DNA of 64,000 nt, taken from Acetobacter oryzoeni (GTDB lineage: Bacteria > Pseudomonadota > Alphaproteobacteria > Acetobacterales > Acetobacteraceae). Positions 14,435-24,390 of this stretch are shown piece after piece; position 1 is the stretch's first letter, and every line of letters begins with the position of its first letter. Position numbers and translations under genes: made by a program. Under the pieces are notes generated by a model, which searched no databases, was not told the DNA's origin, and worked only from the letters and a program-made list of their open reading frames with translations. Location of the stretch: positions 1,178,001 through 1,242,000 of the forward strand of contig NZ_CP042808.1 of NCBI RefSeq assembly GCF_004014775.2, written 5' to 3'.

Positions 14435-15559
14435 TCACACGCGCATCGGCATGAGAACATACAGTGCGGATGGGCTATCTACATCGCGCACAATGGTGGG
14501 GGATGCGCTATCAGCAAACGCAAATTCCACCTCTTTTTCTACCTGATCTGTGATGTCGTTGAGGTAGCGGGCCTGAAAGCCGATTTCCAACCCTTCTGCA
14601 TCGTAGGAAATGCGGTTGTCATCCAGTTCTTCCTTGGCCACCCCCTGTTCGGCACTGCTGGCAGACAGAGTAAGCAAGCCGGGCTCGAGCGTTAGCTTTA
14701 CCGGACGGGAACGTTCCTGACTAATGGCAGCAACACGGGCCACGGCATCGGCAAAGTCTTTTTTACCAACCCGCAGAATGCGTGTGTTGTTGCGTGGGAT
14801 AACGCGTTCATATTCAGGGAACGTGCCGTCAATCAGCTTGGATGTGAGTGTAACTGGCCCTGCCGTGAACTGGATGCGCGTTTCAGAAAGTGCAATTTCC
14901 ACTTCTTCCGGCGCTTCATCAATCAGCTTGCGCACTTCGGCCACTGTTTTGCGCGGGACAATAACGCCCGGCATCCCGGCAGCACCCGCAGGCAAGTCAG
15001 CTTCTACGCGGGCCAGACGGTGCCCGTCAGTCGCCACGGCGCGCAGTTTCGGTTCTCCATCCACTTCCGTGCCATGCAGGAAGATACCGTTCAGGTAATA
15101 GCGGGTTTCTTCGGTGGAGATGGCAAACCGTGTGCGGTCTATGAGCGAATGCAGTGTAGTGGCAGGCAATTTGAACCGATGCGGGAAATCCCCAGCCCCC
15201 ATGGATGGAAAATCATCCACGCTCAGCACGTTCAGGCGGGTGGCATAGCGGCCGGCACGCAGCAGAAGTGGGCCTTCGCTATCGGCCTGATCCAGTTCTA
15301 CATCCACGCCATCGGGCAACTTGCGCACAATTTCGTACAAAACAGCTGCGGGGGCCGTTGTGGCCCCTTCCCGCGTGATTTTGGCGGGAACTTCCTCAAC
15401 CACTTCAATTTCCATATCTGTGGCTTTCAGGCTGAGCTGTCCGTTAGCTGCCTGAATAAGAACATTGGCTAGAATGGGTATGGTGTTACGCTTTTCCGCA
15501 ACACTCTGGATATGGGCCAACGCCTTAAGCAGTGTTGCGCGTTCCGCCGAAAACTTCAT
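14435..15559 (-). CDS. dnaN: DNA polymerase III beta sliding clamp
   Basis: DnaN forms the ring-shaped dimer that tethers polymerase III. The three-domain clamp begins with the typical MKFSAERATLLKALAHIQSV(A)EKRNTIPIL and closes with a hydrophobic cleft and the ALYVLMPMRV C-terminus. Its 374 residues are standard. A 115-base gap to dnaA contains an inverted repeat (see 15574-15598). Confidence 0.97.
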   Translation of the reverse strand: MKFSAERATLLKALAHIQSVAEKRNTIPILANVLIQAANGQLSLKATDMEIEVVEEVPAKITREGATTAPAAVLYEIVRKLPDGVDVELDQADSEGPLLLRAGRYATRLNVLSVDDFPSMGAGDFPHRFKLPATTLHSLIDRTRFAISTEETRYYLNGIFLHGTEVDGEPKLRAVATDGHRLARVEADLPAGAAGMPGVIVPRKTVAEVRKLIDEAPEEVEIALSETRIQFTAGPVTLTSKLIDGTFPEYERVIPRNNTRILRVGKKDFADAVARVAAISQERSRPVKLTLEPGLLTLSASSAEQGVAKEELDDNRISYDAEGLEIGFQARYLNDITDQVEKEVEFAFADSASPTIVRDVDSPSALYVLMPMRV

Positions 15560-15573
15560 CTAACCCTCTTTCC

Positions 15574-15598
15574 TGCAAGACAGGGCCTCTGTTTTGCA
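15574..15598. repeat. inverted repeat in the dnaA-dnaN gap
   Basis: TGCAAGACAG (15574-15583) faces CTGTTTTGCA (15589-15598) across a five-base loop, with one non-Watson-Crick position. It lies just upstream of dnaN, in its leader. It could be an operator, a weak hairpin after dnaA, or chance. Confidence 0.35.
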
Positions 15599-15674
15599 AG
15601 AGGCATCCGCTTTTTCCACCTCGAAAAGTAACAGGTGGGCGTTATCAGTCAATCCCTTTGGAATCTCTACGTTT

Positions 15675-17108
15675 TCAGCTTTCCAGCATCCGCCGTAGGA
15701 GTTCCACATCTTCTGCAAAAGCTGCATCCAGCCCCATAAGTTCCGTAACGCGATTTACCGCATGCATAACGGTTGTGTGGTCACGATTACCGAACTTGCG
15801 CCCAATTTCTGGCAGCGAGCGGCTTGTAAGCTGCTTGGCCAGATACATGGCAACCTGCCGGGGCCGCGCAACATTGCGCGCCCTACGGGCGGATGACATG
15901 TCTGTGAGGCGGATATTCCAGTGCTCTGCCACTTTTTTCTGGATTTCCTCAATCGTCACACGCCGGTCGTGTGCCTTAAGGATATCGTGCAGCACTTCCT
16001 GCGTAGCTTCCAGCGTAACGGGGCGCCCAAACAGGTTGGCATGAGCAATCAGGCGGTTAAGCGCGCCTTCCAGTTCACGCACGTTGGACGTGATTTTGTG
16101 CGCCAGAAACTCCAGAACCTTACCGGGCACCACAACGCCAGACGCAGCAGCTTTTGATTCCAGAATGGAAATACGCAATTCAAACGTAGTGGCGTGAATA
16201 TCTGCCACCATGCCGCAGCCCAAACGCGTGCGCAGCCGATCTTCCAGTCCCGATAGATCGGATGGAGATTTATCAGCCGAAACCACAATCTGCCGCCCGG
16301 CATCCACCAGCGCATTAAAGGTATGGAAAAACTCTTCCTGCGTGTTGTCCTTGCCGATCAGGAACTGCAGATCGTCAATCATCAACACATCAACGGAGCG
16401 CAGTTGTTCCTTGAACTCGATGGTGGACTGAGAGCGAATGGCCGCAATAAACCGATACATGAACTTTTCGGCAGACATGTAGGCCACAGACACGTTGCCG
16501 CTCTGGATCAGCTCGGCCCCGATGGCGTGCATCAGGTGCGTTTTACCCAGCCCAACGCCGCCATAAAGAAACAGCGGGTTAAACCCAACGCTGGAGGGCT
16601 TTTCTGCAACACGGCGGGCGCAGGCATAAGCAAATTCGTTTGGCTTGCCCACCACGAACGTATCAAACGTAAAGCGGCTATCCAGCGCGGTTACCAAATC
16701 ACTCCGCACTTCTGGCGCGGTGCGTGCTGCTGGGGTTGCCTCTTCCTGCGCGGGTGTTGCTGCACTGGCGCCGGGAATATCTTCCAACGGTATGGGGGCA
16801 GGATCACCAGCGCGGGCAACCTGCAACTCTACCCGGCGGATATTGGGTATTTCCTGGTTCCACAGTTCACTCAGGCGGTCACCATACTGGCTTCGCACCC
16901 AATCGCGCAAAAAGCGTGTGGGTAAAAGCAGGGTGATTTCATCGCCATCAATCGGGCCCAGCGCAATTTTGGTCAGCCAGGTGCGGTATTCAACTTCGCC
17001 AACTTCGCCCTTCAGGCGGGCGCAGATACGCAGCCACGATTCCTCAAGCCCCTTGCCGTCTTCAAGCCGGGAAAAGGCGCTTTCGTCATCGTCCACTCCG
17101 ATTGTCAT
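15675..17108 (-). CDS. dnaA: chromosomal replication initiator DnaA
   Basis: DnaA melts the replication origin in its ATP form. Domain I covers about residues 20-95 and domain II is a short Ala/Pro linker. The AAA+ core holds Walker A (GGVGLGKTHL), Walker B (VLMIDDLQFL) and the arginine-finger region. Domain IV has the DNA-binding GNRDHTTVMHAVNRV motif near residue 440. It has 477 residues. It starts the minus-strand replication cluster, with rpsT upstream on the same strand. Confidence 0.97.
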   Translation of the reverse strand: MTIGVDDDESAFSRLEDGKGLEESWLRICARLKGEVGEVEYRTWLTKIALGPIDGDEITLLLPTRFLRDWVRSQYGDRLSELWNQEIPNIRRVELQVARAGDPAPIPLEDIPGASAATPAQEEATPAARTAPEVRSDLVTALDSRFTFDTFVVGKPNEFAYACARRVAEKPSSVGFNPLFLYGGVGLGKTHLMHAIGAELIQSGNVSVAYMSAEKFMYRFIAAIRSQSTIEFKEQLRSVDVLMIDDLQFLIGKDNTQEEFFHTFNALVDAGRQIVVSADKSPSDLSGLEDRLRTRLGCGMVADIHATTFELRISILESKAAASGVVVPGKVLEFLAHKITSNVRELEGALNRLIAHANLFGRPVTLEATQEVLHDILKAHDRRVTIEEIQKKVAEHWNIRLTDMSSARRARNVARPRQVAMYLAKQLTSRSLPEIGRKFGNRDHTTVMHAVNRVTELMGLDAAFAEDVELLRRMLES

Positions 17109-17361
17109 TTTTGCTCCCGAGCGGTCATTAAGGCGCGAATGGGTTCACGCAATTCACAAAACTGGCGGCAAGTGTGCTGCCGGTGCTGTGCAACATCTGT
17201 AACGGCCTTGGCAGCCTATGGTGCAGGCTTGCTTTTATCTTGCAAAAAGATAGCCCGAACAGCGCCAAGCCATCCAGCAAGGTAAAGCAGTGAGAGCAAA
17301 TGGAGCAATCAATATTTCATGCTGCCAGCCCTGCTTGCACTTTATCCAGCCAAGGTGGTGA
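17109..17361. other. dnaA upstream region, no gene seen
   Basis: About 250 bases without an open frame that I would call. I see a short dyad TATCTT-GCAAA-AAGATA (17236-17252) and single DnaA-box-like words (for example TTTATCCAG near 17340), but no cluster of good DnaA boxes or an AT-rich unwinding tract. The dnaA promoter should be here. I cannot place oriC in this window. Confidence 0.4.
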
Positions 17362-17401
17362 TAAAAACAAAGCCGAACCATCTAGGTGATGATTCGGCTT
17401 T
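17362..17401 (-). terminator. rho-independent terminator of rpsT
   Basis: AAAGCCGAA (17369-17377) pairs with TTCGGCTTT (17393-17401), with a further CATC/GATG inner stem. Read on the minus strand it is followed by TTTGTTTTTATC, a proper U-rich tail. It ends the rpsT transcript before dnaA. Confidence 0.85.
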
Positions 17402-17418
17402 ATCTCAAAGCGTCAGAT

Positions 17419-17436
17419 GGCCACCATTAGGTGGCC
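17419..17436 (-). repeat. short perfect hairpin just after rpsT
   Basis: GGCCACC and GGTGGCC form a seven-pair stem with an ATTA loop, 12 bases beyond the rpsT stop and before the main terminator. There is no U-run. It probably acts as a 3'-end stabiliser or part of a tandem terminator. Confidence 0.5.
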
Positions 17437-17447
17437 CCGCACTTTCC

Positions 17448-17717
17448 TCAGGCCGGAGCCAGTGCTTTCACACGGGCAGACAGGCGGGAAATCTTGCGGG
17501 CCACAGTGTTGTGGTGGATAACGCCCTTGGTGGCCGCACGCTGGATTTCTGGCTGAGCAAGGCGCAGTGCTTCGCGCGCAGCGCCATGATCACCAGCTTC
17601 AACTGCGGTTTCTACTTTCTTGATGAAAGTACGCATGCGGGATTTGCGGGCGGTGTTACGAGCAGTCCGCTTCGCGGTCTGCCGGATGCGCTTACGCGCC
17701 GAAGCGATATTCGCCAT
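17448..17717 (-). CDS. rpsT: 30S ribosomal protein S20
   Basis: S20 binds 16S rRNA early in small-subunit assembly. It begins [21 protein letters not shown], is rich in Lys and Arg and alpha-helical, and carries the [19 protein letters not shown] segment of the family. It has 89 residues. It is monocistronic, with two hairpins downstream. Its position beside dnaA is conserved in alphaproteobacteria. Confidence 0.97.
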   Translation of the reverse strand: MANIASARKRIRQTAKRTARNTARKSRMRTFIKKVETAVEAGDHGAAREALRLAQPEIQRAATKGVIHHNTVARKISRLSARVKALAPA

Positions 17718-17854
17718 GAGTTTCTATTCTGTCCAGCACTTAAGAAAGATTAAAAGGGCAGACACGCCGGAACGCGCTACCCAAAAGAGTAAGCGGTGCT
17801 GTAATGCACCTAAGCGCCTTCCGTCAAGCTTCTTCCGTGCCGACCACTAGGATT

Positions 17855-18694
17855 TTACCCGTTTTTCTGCCTTTGGGGACAAAAAAATGTGGATCGTCCG
17901 GCCTGTGTTATCTGCTGCACGCCAGAGCATGCGGGCGCGCCGGGGCAATTGGGGCATGGTTTGCCCGTTTGCCCATATACCCGCCATGCGTGCTGGAAGT
18001 ATCCGAGCCCGCCTTCTGGGCGCACATAATCCTTCAGGCTGGAACCTCCCGCTTCTATGGCCTCTTCCAGCACATCCCGTATGGCCTGCACCAACTTGCG
18101 GGCTTTGGGGGAGGTAAGATTGCAAGCTGGCATGGTTGGAGCAATGCCAGCCCGAAACAAGGCCTCGCACACATAAATATTGCCCAACCCCGCCACAACC
18201 TTCTGGTCAAGCAGAAAAGGTTTGATAGGCATCCGCCTGTTCTTGCTGGCAGCCAATAAAGTTTGGGGGGTAAAATCAGGCTCAAGTGGCTCAGGCCCCA
18301 TACCTGCCAGCAATGGGTAGGTCTCTTCCTGATCGGTGGGCACCAGATCCAGCATTCCAAACCGGCGCGGATCTATATACCCGCAGCGCTTCCCGTCCTG
18401 CAGAATCAGCACGACGTGCTCATGCCGTAACGGCTCGGTTGGAGAATCGAGAAGCACGCGCCCAGACATGCCCAAATGCCAGATTATGGACATTCCACCA
18501 GACAGGCGCATAAGAATATATTTGCCCCGGCGACGAAAGCCTTCTATCCGGCGGCCTTTGATTGTTTGTGAGAAATCGGCAGGAATCCGCCATCTCAGGT
18601 CGTGACGGCGCACAATTGCTTCTTGGATGGTACCGTTTTGCAGGGCAATCTGCATCCCGCGCATTACGGTTTCTACTTCAGGGAGTTCCGGCAT
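17855..18694 (-). CDS. mutM: formamidopyrimidine-DNA glycosylase, atypical zinc finger
   Basis: MutM removes 8-oxoguanine and formamidopyrimidines from DNA and nicks the site. The catalytic [10 protein letters not shown]-terminus (Pro2, Glu3), the RRRGKYIL lysine and the HLGMSGR motif are intact. The C-terminal zinc finger normally has four cysteines. Here CPNC and FFC are present, but the fourth position reads CPQRQ, an Arg instead of Cys, and there is an extra Cys in the loop (GAPACSG). It has 279 residues. The gene is divergent from ubiE, with 29 bases between the starts. Confidence 0.93.
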   Translation of the reverse strand: MPELPEVETVMRGMQIALQNGTIQEAIVRRHDLRWRIPADFSQTIKGRRIEGFRRRGKYILMRLSGGMSIIWHLGMSGRVLLDSPTEPLRHEHVVLILQDGKRCGYIDPRRFGMLDLVPTDQEETYPLLAGMGPEPLEPDFTPQTLLAASKNRRMPIKPFLLDQKVVAGLGNIYVCEALFRAGIAPTMPACNLTSPKARKLVQAIRDVLEEAIEAGGSSLKDYVRPEGGLGYFQHAWRVYGQTGKPCPNCPGAPACSGVQQITQAGRSTFFCPQRQKNG

Positions 18695-18723
18695 GGCTAA
18701 AAAGCAGGGTATAGGGGAACCCC

Positions 18724-19506
18724 ATGACCGACAACAGCTTTACGCCCTCCCCCGCTTCTTCTGACGCAACAGTGGAAGAAACGGATTTCGGCTTCCGTTC
18801 CGTAAGGAAGGAAGAAAAGAAAAACCTTGTTCGTGACGTGTTCGATAGCGTCGCCGGCAAGTATGACGTGATGAATGACATCATGTCCCTTGGCATCCAT
18901 CGGGTATGGAAGCGTATTTTTGTAACAGAGCTTGGCCCGCAGCCCGGCATGTCTTTGTTGGATCTGGCCGGTGGCACGGGTGATATCACCTTTGGCTGGC
19001 TGAAGGGTGGCGGTGGTTCCGCTATCATGACCGACATCAACAGCAGCATGCTGTCTGTTGGGCGGGACCGGGCCATTGATCGTGGTTTTGTCTCTGACCT
19101 GTCTTTTTGCGTTGTGGATGCAGAAGCCATTCCACTGCGTGATATGTCAGTAGATCGGGTTTCCATCGCTTTTGGCCTGCGCAACTGCACAGATAAAATG
19201 GCCGTGCTGCGTGAAGCGCGGCGTGTACTCAAGCCCGGTGGGCGTTTTCTGTGTCTCGAATTTTCCCGCGTTCAGGTGGCAGCTCTGGCCCCTATTTATG
19301 ATGCGTGGTCTTTCAAGGTATTGCCTGCCATGGGCAACCTGATTGCCAAGGACCGTGATAGCTACCAGTATCTGGCAGAAAGCATCCGCACTTTCCCAGA
19401 TCAGGACACTCTGGCGGATATGTTCCGTGAGGCCGGGTTCTCTCATGTGCGGTATCAGTCCCTTTCCGGCGGTATTGCGGCCATTCATTCCGGCTGGCGC
19501 GTGTAA
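18724..19506 (+). CDS. ubiE: ubiquinone/menaquinone C-methyltransferase UbiE
   Basis: UbiE does the C-methylation step of ubiquinone synthesis with S-adenosylmethionine. Residues 40-60 hold the family's [20 protein letters not shown](L)GIHR stretch, SAM motif I is [13 protein letters not shown], and the later [11 protein letters not shown] and [10 protein letters not shown] motifs are present. It has 260 residues with an N-terminal extension of about 35 residues. In alphaproteobacteria ubiE commonly lies next to mutM; coaBC follows after 11 bases. Confidence 0.95.
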   Translation: MTDNSFTPSPASSDATVEETDFGFRSVRKEEKKNLVRDVFDSVAGKYDVMNDIMSLGIHRVWKRIFVTELGPQPGMSLLDLAGGTGDITFGWLKGGGGSAIMTDINSSMLSVGRDRAIDRGFVSDLSFCVVDAEAIPLRDMSVDRVSIAFGLRNCTDKMAVLREARRVLKPGGRFLCLEFSRVQVAALAPIYDAWSFKVLPAMGNLIAKDRDSYQYLAESIRTFPDQDTLADMFREAGFSHVRYQSLSGGIAAIHSGWRV

Positions 19507-19517
19507 GGCCAAAAGGT

Positions 19518-20747
19518 ATGGATGTGGCTTTGCCTCCCCGTTCCATTCTGCTCATTGTGGGCGGCAGTATTGCCGCCTTCAAGGCGCCGGAGCTGGTGCG
19601 CCTGCTTAAAGGTGCGGGCATGCAGGTGCGCTGCGTGTTAACGGAAGGGGGAGGCCAGTTTGTAACTCCACTTACCCTGCAAGCGTTAACTGAGGAGCCG
19701 GTTTATACAGACCTCTTTTCGTTAACAGCTGAGCAGGAAATGGGGCATATCGCGCTTTCCCGCTGGGCAGATCTGGTTCTTGTTTGTCCTGCGTCTGCCA
19801 ATTTGTTGGCACGCATGGCAGCAGGTCTGGCGGATGATCTGGCCAGCACGCTTTTATTGGCCACAGATGCGCCTGTCATGGCTGTTCCCGCCATGAATGT
19901 GAGAATGTGGGAACACGCTGCCACGCAGGATAATGTGGCCACGTTGCAGCAGCGCGGTGTGCATATTGTGCCACCAGCTATTGGCCCCATGGCTTGCGGT
20001 GAGTTTGGTGCAGGCCGTATGCCCGAACCTGCCGATATATTGGATGCCGTGTTGGCCTTTTTTCGCCATCAGCAACAGCAGGATGGCCCTTTGGTGGATA
20101 AATCTGTTCTGGTAACGGCAGGCCCCACGCATGAACCGCTGGATCCTGTACGGTATCTAGCCAACAGGTCATCCGGTAAGCAGGGCTATGCCATTGCGGC
20201 AGCGTTGGCAGACCTTGGGGCAACAGTTACGCTGGTAAGTGGCCCAACTACGCTACGCGCTCCTGCCGGTGTGACGTGTGTTCCGTGCGAAACGGCCTGC
20301 CAGATGCTGGAATGTGTGAAGGCCGCCGCTCCGTTTGATGCAGCAGTTTGCACCGCAGCGGTAGCAGATTGGCGGCCTGAGGTGCAGGCTGGGCAAAAAA
20401 TCAAAAAAATCAGCCGGGATGATGTGCCCGCCCCTATTCGGCTGGTGCCTAACCCAGATATTCTGGCCGAAATTTCAGCCCCCAGCCCACAGCGGCCAGC
20501 GCTTGTTGTGGGGTTTGCGGCTGAAACGGAAAAGGTTGAAGAACACGCAACCGCCAAGCGCCAGCGCAAGGGATGTGACTGGATTGTTGCAAACGATGTA
20601 AGTGCTGGCACAGGCATTATGGGGGGTGATAGTAATCAGGTTGTTCTGATAACCGCCCAAGGGAGCGAGCGCTGGCCACACATGCCCAAGGAAGAAGTTG
20701 CACAAAGGCTTGCTTCCCGCATGGCAGATTGGTTTACAGAATCCTGA
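19518..20747 (+). CDS. coaBC: bifunctional phosphopantothenoylcysteine decarboxylase/synthetase
   Basis: CoaBC makes 4'-phosphopantetheine: the C-terminal CoaB half joins cysteine to phosphopantothenate and the N-terminal flavoprotein CoaC half decarboxylates it. The CoaC half shows ILLIVGGSIAAFKAPEL and the PAMNVRMWEH motif. The CoaB half starts near residue 195 with VTAGPTHEPLDPVRYLANRSSGK(Q)G and has the GFAAETEK segment. It has 409 residues. It is followed after 35 bases by dut, the usual dfp-dut pairing. Confidence 0.95.
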   Translation: MDVALPPRSILLIVGGSIAAFKAPELVRLLKGAGMQVRCVLTEGGGQFVTPLTLQALTEEPVYTDLFSLTAEQEMGHIALSRWADLVLVCPASANLLARMAAGLADDLASTLLLATDAPVMAVPAMNVRMWEHAATQDNVATLQQRGVHIVPPAIGPMACGEFGAGRMPEPADILDAVLAFFRHQQQQDGPLVDKSVLVTAGPTHEPLDPVRYLANRSSGKQGYAIAAALADLGATVTLVSGPTTLRAPAGVTCVPCETACQMLECVKAAAPFDAAVCTAAVADWRPEVQAGQKIKKISRDDVPAPIRLVPNPDILAEISAPSPQRPALVVGFAAETEKVEEHATAKRQRKGCDWIVANDVSAGTGIMGGDSNQVVLITAQGSERWPHMPKEEVAQRLASRMADWFTES

Positions 20748-20782
20748 TAGAGTGTTTTTGAAATTTTTATAGAGGCTTGTTG

Positions 20783-21262
20783 ATGTCTGCACCCATTTCT
20801 CCTTCGGCTGATCTTAGTGTGCAGGTGCAACGCCTCCCTCATGCGCAAGATTTGCCCTTACCTTCCTACGCCACAGCAGGCGCTGCGGGGATGGACCTGT
20901 TAGCTGCGGTAGTAGAGCCCGTAGTATTGCTGCCCGGCGCACGGGTGCTGGTGCCAACCGGGCTGCGTATTGCTCTGCCTCGTGGGTATGAACTTCAGGT
21001 GCGCCCGCGCTCTGGTCTGGCCCTTAAGCACGGCATCATTCTCCCCAACTCTCCCGGAACAGTGGATGAAGATTATCGCGGAGAACTGGGCGTTATTGTG
21101 CTGAATGCCGGGCAGGCTCCGTTTACCATTGAGCGCGGCATGCGCATTGCTCAGGCTGTTGTGGCACCCGTGACACGCGTGGTGTGGGCCGAATGTGATG
21201 AACTGGATGAAACACAGCGCGGCGCAGGTGGGTTTGGCAGCACGGGAACCGGAGTGCCATGA
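20783..21262 (+). CDS. dut: dUTP diphosphatase
   Basis: Dut hydrolyses dUTP to dUMP, keeping uracil out of DNA and feeding dTMP synthesis. The trimeric-type motifs are AAGMDLLA (1), [12 protein letters not shown] (2), [16 protein letters not shown] (3), a RGMRIAQ strand (4) and the C-terminal [10 protein letters not shown] lid (5). I chose the ATG at 20783, preceded by AGAGG, over two in-frame TTG codons just before. It has 159 residues. The last four bases overlap the next gene. Confidence 0.96.
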   Translation: MSAPISPSADLSVQVQRLPHAQDLPLPSYATAGAAGMDLLAAVVEPVVLLPGARVLVPTGLRIALPRGYELQVRPRSGLALKHGIILPNSPGTVDEDYRGELGVIVLNAGQAPFTIERGMRIAQAVVAPVTRVVWAECDELDETQRGAGGFGSTGTGVP

Positions 21263-23007
21263 ACAGAAGCTGGATGAACCTTGTACCTAGGCCACAAGGT
21301 TCGTCTTCTCTGCCTTTACGTTATCTGAACAGCGCAGATGCCCTGCTGCTTTTGTGTCTGGCCGCTGCGGCAATAGCGCTTGGGGCCGCGGTAAGGCACA
21401 TGCTGGGCCCATTGGTGGCCCCAGCCAGCATGCCCATACATCTGGATATGTGGCACCTGCCCGGTTACGCGCTACGCACCACCATACGCATGTTTGCGGC
21501 TTTGGCGTGCTCACTGGTGTTTACGTTTGTGTATGCAACGCTGGCGGCAAAAAGCAGGCGTGCAGGACAGATTTTGGTGCCGCTGCTGGATGTGCTGCAA
21601 TCTGTCCCCATCCTTGGGTTTCTGTCTTTCACCATTACGTTTTTTCTGGGGTTATTCCCGGGGCGCATACTGGGTGCAGAGTGTGCTGCCATTTTCACTA
21701 TTTTTACCAGTCAGGCATGGAACATGGCGTTGGGCATGTATCAGGGCCTGCGGTCTGTGCCGCCTGAACTGGAAGAAACCGCCCGCTGCTTTGGCCTGAC
21801 AAGCTGGCAGAAGTTCTGGCGGCTGGAAGTGCCTTGCACCATTCCATCTCTGGTGTGGAACGCCATGATGTCCATGGCCGGTGGCTGGTTCATGGTGGTG
21901 TATTCTGAAAGCATTACCGTTGGCAGCACGGATATCACTCTGCCGGGCATAGGCTCCTATGTGGGTATGGCCATAGATCACCAGAATATTGGTGCCGTAG
22001 CTGCAGCCATTGTGGCCATGATGGGTGTTATTCTGGTGTACGACCAGGTGCTGTTCCGGCCTTTGGCGGCATGGGCCACACGTTTCAGGCTGGAAAGTGT
22101 GAACGCAACCCAGGTTGTAGAACCATGGTTTTTGCGGCTCGTGCGCCGCACGCGTTTGCTGCGGATGTGCGGGAATGCCCTGCTTTCTGTTGGGCGGCGG
22201 ATTAGCTATTTGCCTCTGGGCTCTCGTCCTAATTCTGTGCTGGTCAATGCCGAGGAGAATAATGGTGGCGCAGACTGGCTGTGGTGGGGCTTTCTTCTGC
22301 TCGTCTGCCTTGGGGCTTCATGGCAAGTGTGGGACTACGCCCATACACATTATACGCTTGGCCAGATTGCCTATGTGTTTGGGTTGGGCGGTATAACATT
22401 GGTGCGTGTGGTCAGCATGCTGGTGCTGGCTTCGTTAATCTGGGTGCCTGTAGGTATCTGGTGCGGTCTGGACCCAACGCGCGCTCGGCGGGCACAGATA
22501 CTGGCGCAGTATGGGGCGGCTTTTCCTGCAAACCTGTTCTTTCCGGTGTTTGTGGTGGTGATTGTGCATTTCCACTTAACCCCGGATATCTGGCTCACCC
22601 CTCTGATGATTTTGGGTGCGCAGTGGTACATCCTGTTCAACGTTATTGCCGGGGCGTCCTCCTTCCCATCCAATCTATTGGAAGTTGGCCGCAATCTTGA
22701 AGTGAGAGGCTGGTTCTGGTGGCGGCGCATCATCCTGCCGGGTATTGCCCCTTATTACCTTGTAGGCGTTATGGCGGCCGCAGGTGGCGCATGGAACGCA
22801 GCCATTGCATCTGAAGTGGCGCAGTGGGGAGAAACAACCTTAACGGCCCATGGCTTGGGCGCCTATGTTGCGCAAAGCACTCAGCTTGGAAACATTAGCA
22901 ATGTTGGGTTGGGTACGGTGGTGATGTGTGTATTTGTCATGTTCACCAACGCTTTGGTATGGCGCCCCTTGTCTGACTTTGTGGCACGCCGCCTGAAACT
23001 GAACTGA
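21259..23007 (+). CDS. ABC transporter permease with two fused transmembrane domains
   Basis: An inner-membrane permease of the nitrate/sulfonate/taurine (NitT/TauT) class in which two permease domains are joined in one chain. The first half has about six helices and a coupling motif near residues 175-195 ([21 protein letters not shown]). A cytoplasmic linker follows at about 275-335. The second half repeats the pattern with [23 protein letters not shown] near residue 485. It has 582 residues; single-domain relatives are about 260. The ATG overlaps the dut stop, and an ATPase gene follows after 15 bases. No binding-protein gene is adjacent, so the substrate is unknown. Confidence 0.88.
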   Translation: MNRSWMNLVPRPQGSSSLPLRYLNSADALLLLCLAAAAIALGAAVRHMLGPLVAPASMPIHLDMWHLPGYALRTTIRMFAALACSLVFTFVYATLAAKSRRAGQILVPLLDVLQSVPILGFLSFTITFFLGLFPGRILGAECAAIFTIFTSQAWNMALGMYQGLRSVPPELEETARCFGLTSWQKFWRLEVPCTIPSLVWNAMMSMAGGWFMVVYSESITVGSTDITLPGIGSYVGMAIDHQNIGAVAAAIVAMMGVILVYDQVLFRPLAAWATRFRLESVNATQVVEPWFLRLVRRTRLLRMCGNALLSVGRRISYLPLGSRPNSVLVNAEENNGGADWLWWGFLLLVCLGASWQVWDYAHTHYTLGQIAYVFGLGGITLVRVVSMLVLASLIWVPVGIWCGLDPTRARRAQILAQYGAAFPANLFFPVFVVVIVHFHLTPDIWLTPLMILGAQWYILFNVIAGASSFPSNLLEVGRNLEVRGWFWWRRIILPGIAPYYLVGVMAAAGGAWNAAIASEVAQWGETTLTAHGLGAYVAQSTQLGNISNVGLGTVVMCVFVMFTNALVWRPLSDFVARRLKLN

Positions 23008-23022
23008 ACCGGATAGATAGCA

Positions 23023-24378
23023 ATGGCATCTGGCCCAGAGAAAAAAACATTTCCATCCGGCTCTGTTTTGGCAGAAGCACGCAATGTCAGCCGTTTTTAC
23101 CATAAGGACAGCGCCGCCGATGTGCAGGTGCTGGATAATATCAGCCTGCCCCTGCATGCCGGAGAAATAGTGGGGCTGCTTGGACGGTCTGGTTCTGGCA
23201 AATCCACCCTGCTGCGTATTCTGGCAGGTTTGTTGCCGCCCTCATCTGGTGAGGTGTTGTGGAAAGGGCAGCCGCTACGCAAACCCACGCAGGAAATTGC
23301 TGTGGTGTTTCAGTCCTTCGCCCTGTTCCCGTGGATGACGGTGGAGGAAAACGTAGCACTAGGTTTGGATGCGCGCGGCGTGCCTGCGGCAGAGCGAGAC
23401 AAGCTGGTTGATGATGCCATAGATCTGATTGGGCTTGGCGGTTATGAAAACGCGTGGCCCAAGGAGCTTTCTGGCGGCATGCAGCAGCGCGTGGGGCTGG
23501 CGCGCGCCTTGGTGGTGCATCCTGATCTGCTACTTATGGATGAACCTTTTTCTGCCTTGGATGTGCTGACAGCGGAAAACCTGCGGACAGACCTGATTGA
23601 GCTTTGGTCGGAAGAAAAGCTGCCGGTTCAATCCATGCTGATTGTGACGCATAATATTGAAGAAGCCGTGCTGATGTGTGATCGCATCGTGATTGCGTCT
23701 TCCAACCCCGGACGCATTGCGCATGTGTTGCACGTGCCGTTTGCACACCCACGCAACCGCGAAGATGCAGAGTTCCGCCAATTGGTGGACCACATTTACG
23801 CGTTGATGACGCAACGTGCCCCTATTGTTTCCGAAGCAGATCTGGCACGTCGCGGCGCGCCGCAGGGGGCTGCCCTCACCCGCTCCTTCCGGGCTTTGGT
23901 GCCGGTTTCCATCACTATGATGATTGGGATGATGGAGGCCTTGGCCGCACCCCCTCTAAATGGGCGAGCTGATTTGCCGGTATTGGCAGAAAAACTTCAG
24001 CTTGAGCTGGATGATCTGTTTCCATTAGGTGAATCTCTGGAACTCTTGCGTCTGGCAGAGCTGGAAGATGGTGATATCCTGCTCACCAATGAGGGCGTGC
24101 ATTTTGTTCTGAGTGATCTGGATGAGCGCAAAGCCATTATGGGCCATGCGCTGCTGCATAACGTGCCCTTGGTGCGGATGATCTGCACCCTATTGGATGA
24201 ACGCCCTACGCACAGCATTAAGGCAGAGCGCTTCCGTAGTGAGCTGGAAGACAGCATGTCTGCCGATTACGCACGCCAGACACTCCAGACCATTATTGGC
24301 TGGGGCCGGTTTGCGGAACTGTTTGACTATGATGAAGAAGGAGACCGCTTCTTTCTGGAAGATGCAACTTCCGAATAA
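23023..24378 (+). CDS. ABC transporter ATPase with extra C-terminal domain
   Basis: This is the ATP-binding partner of the fused permease upstream. Residues 1-265 are a normal NitT/TauT-type ATPase: Walker A GRSGSGKSTLL, Q-loop VFQSFALFPW, signature LSGGMQQRV, Walker B LLLMDEPFSALD and switch VTHNIEEA. Residues from about 290 to 451 form the AAA-associated C-terminal domain found in some nitrate/sulfonate ATPases (ELDDLFPLGESLELL..., FRSELEDSMSADYARQTLQT), possibly a regulatory ligand or protein-binding part. The pair probably forms a homodimeric importer half. The solute is unknown. Confidence 0.88.
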   Translation: MASGPEKKTFPSGSVLAEARNVSRFYHKDSAADVQVLDNISLPLHAGEIVGLLGRSGSGKSTLLRILAGLLPPSSGEVLWKGQPLRKPTQEIAVVFQSFALFPWMTVEENVALGLDARGVPAAERDKLVDDAIDLIGLGGYENAWPKELSGGMQQRVGLARALVVHPDLLLMDEPFSALDVLTAENLRTDLIELWSEEKLPVQSMLIVTHNIEEAVLMCDRIVIASSNPGRIAHVLHVPFAHPRNREDAEFRQLVDHIYALMTQRAPIVSEADLARRGAPQGAALTRSFRALVPVSITMMIGMMEALAAPPLNGRADLPVLAEKLQLELDDLFPLGESLELLRLAELEDGDILLTNEGVHFVLSDLDERKAIMGHALLHNVPLVRMICTLLDERPTHSIKAERFRSELEDSMSADYARQTLQTIIGWGRFAELFDYDEEGDRFFLEDATSE

Positions 24379-24390
24379 GCAGTCTGCTCT

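Noticed and set aside
17109..17447. Possible origin of replication between dnaA and rpsT
   Set aside because: Only isolated DnaA-box-like words and one short dyad are present, with no box cluster or AT-rich unwinding tract.
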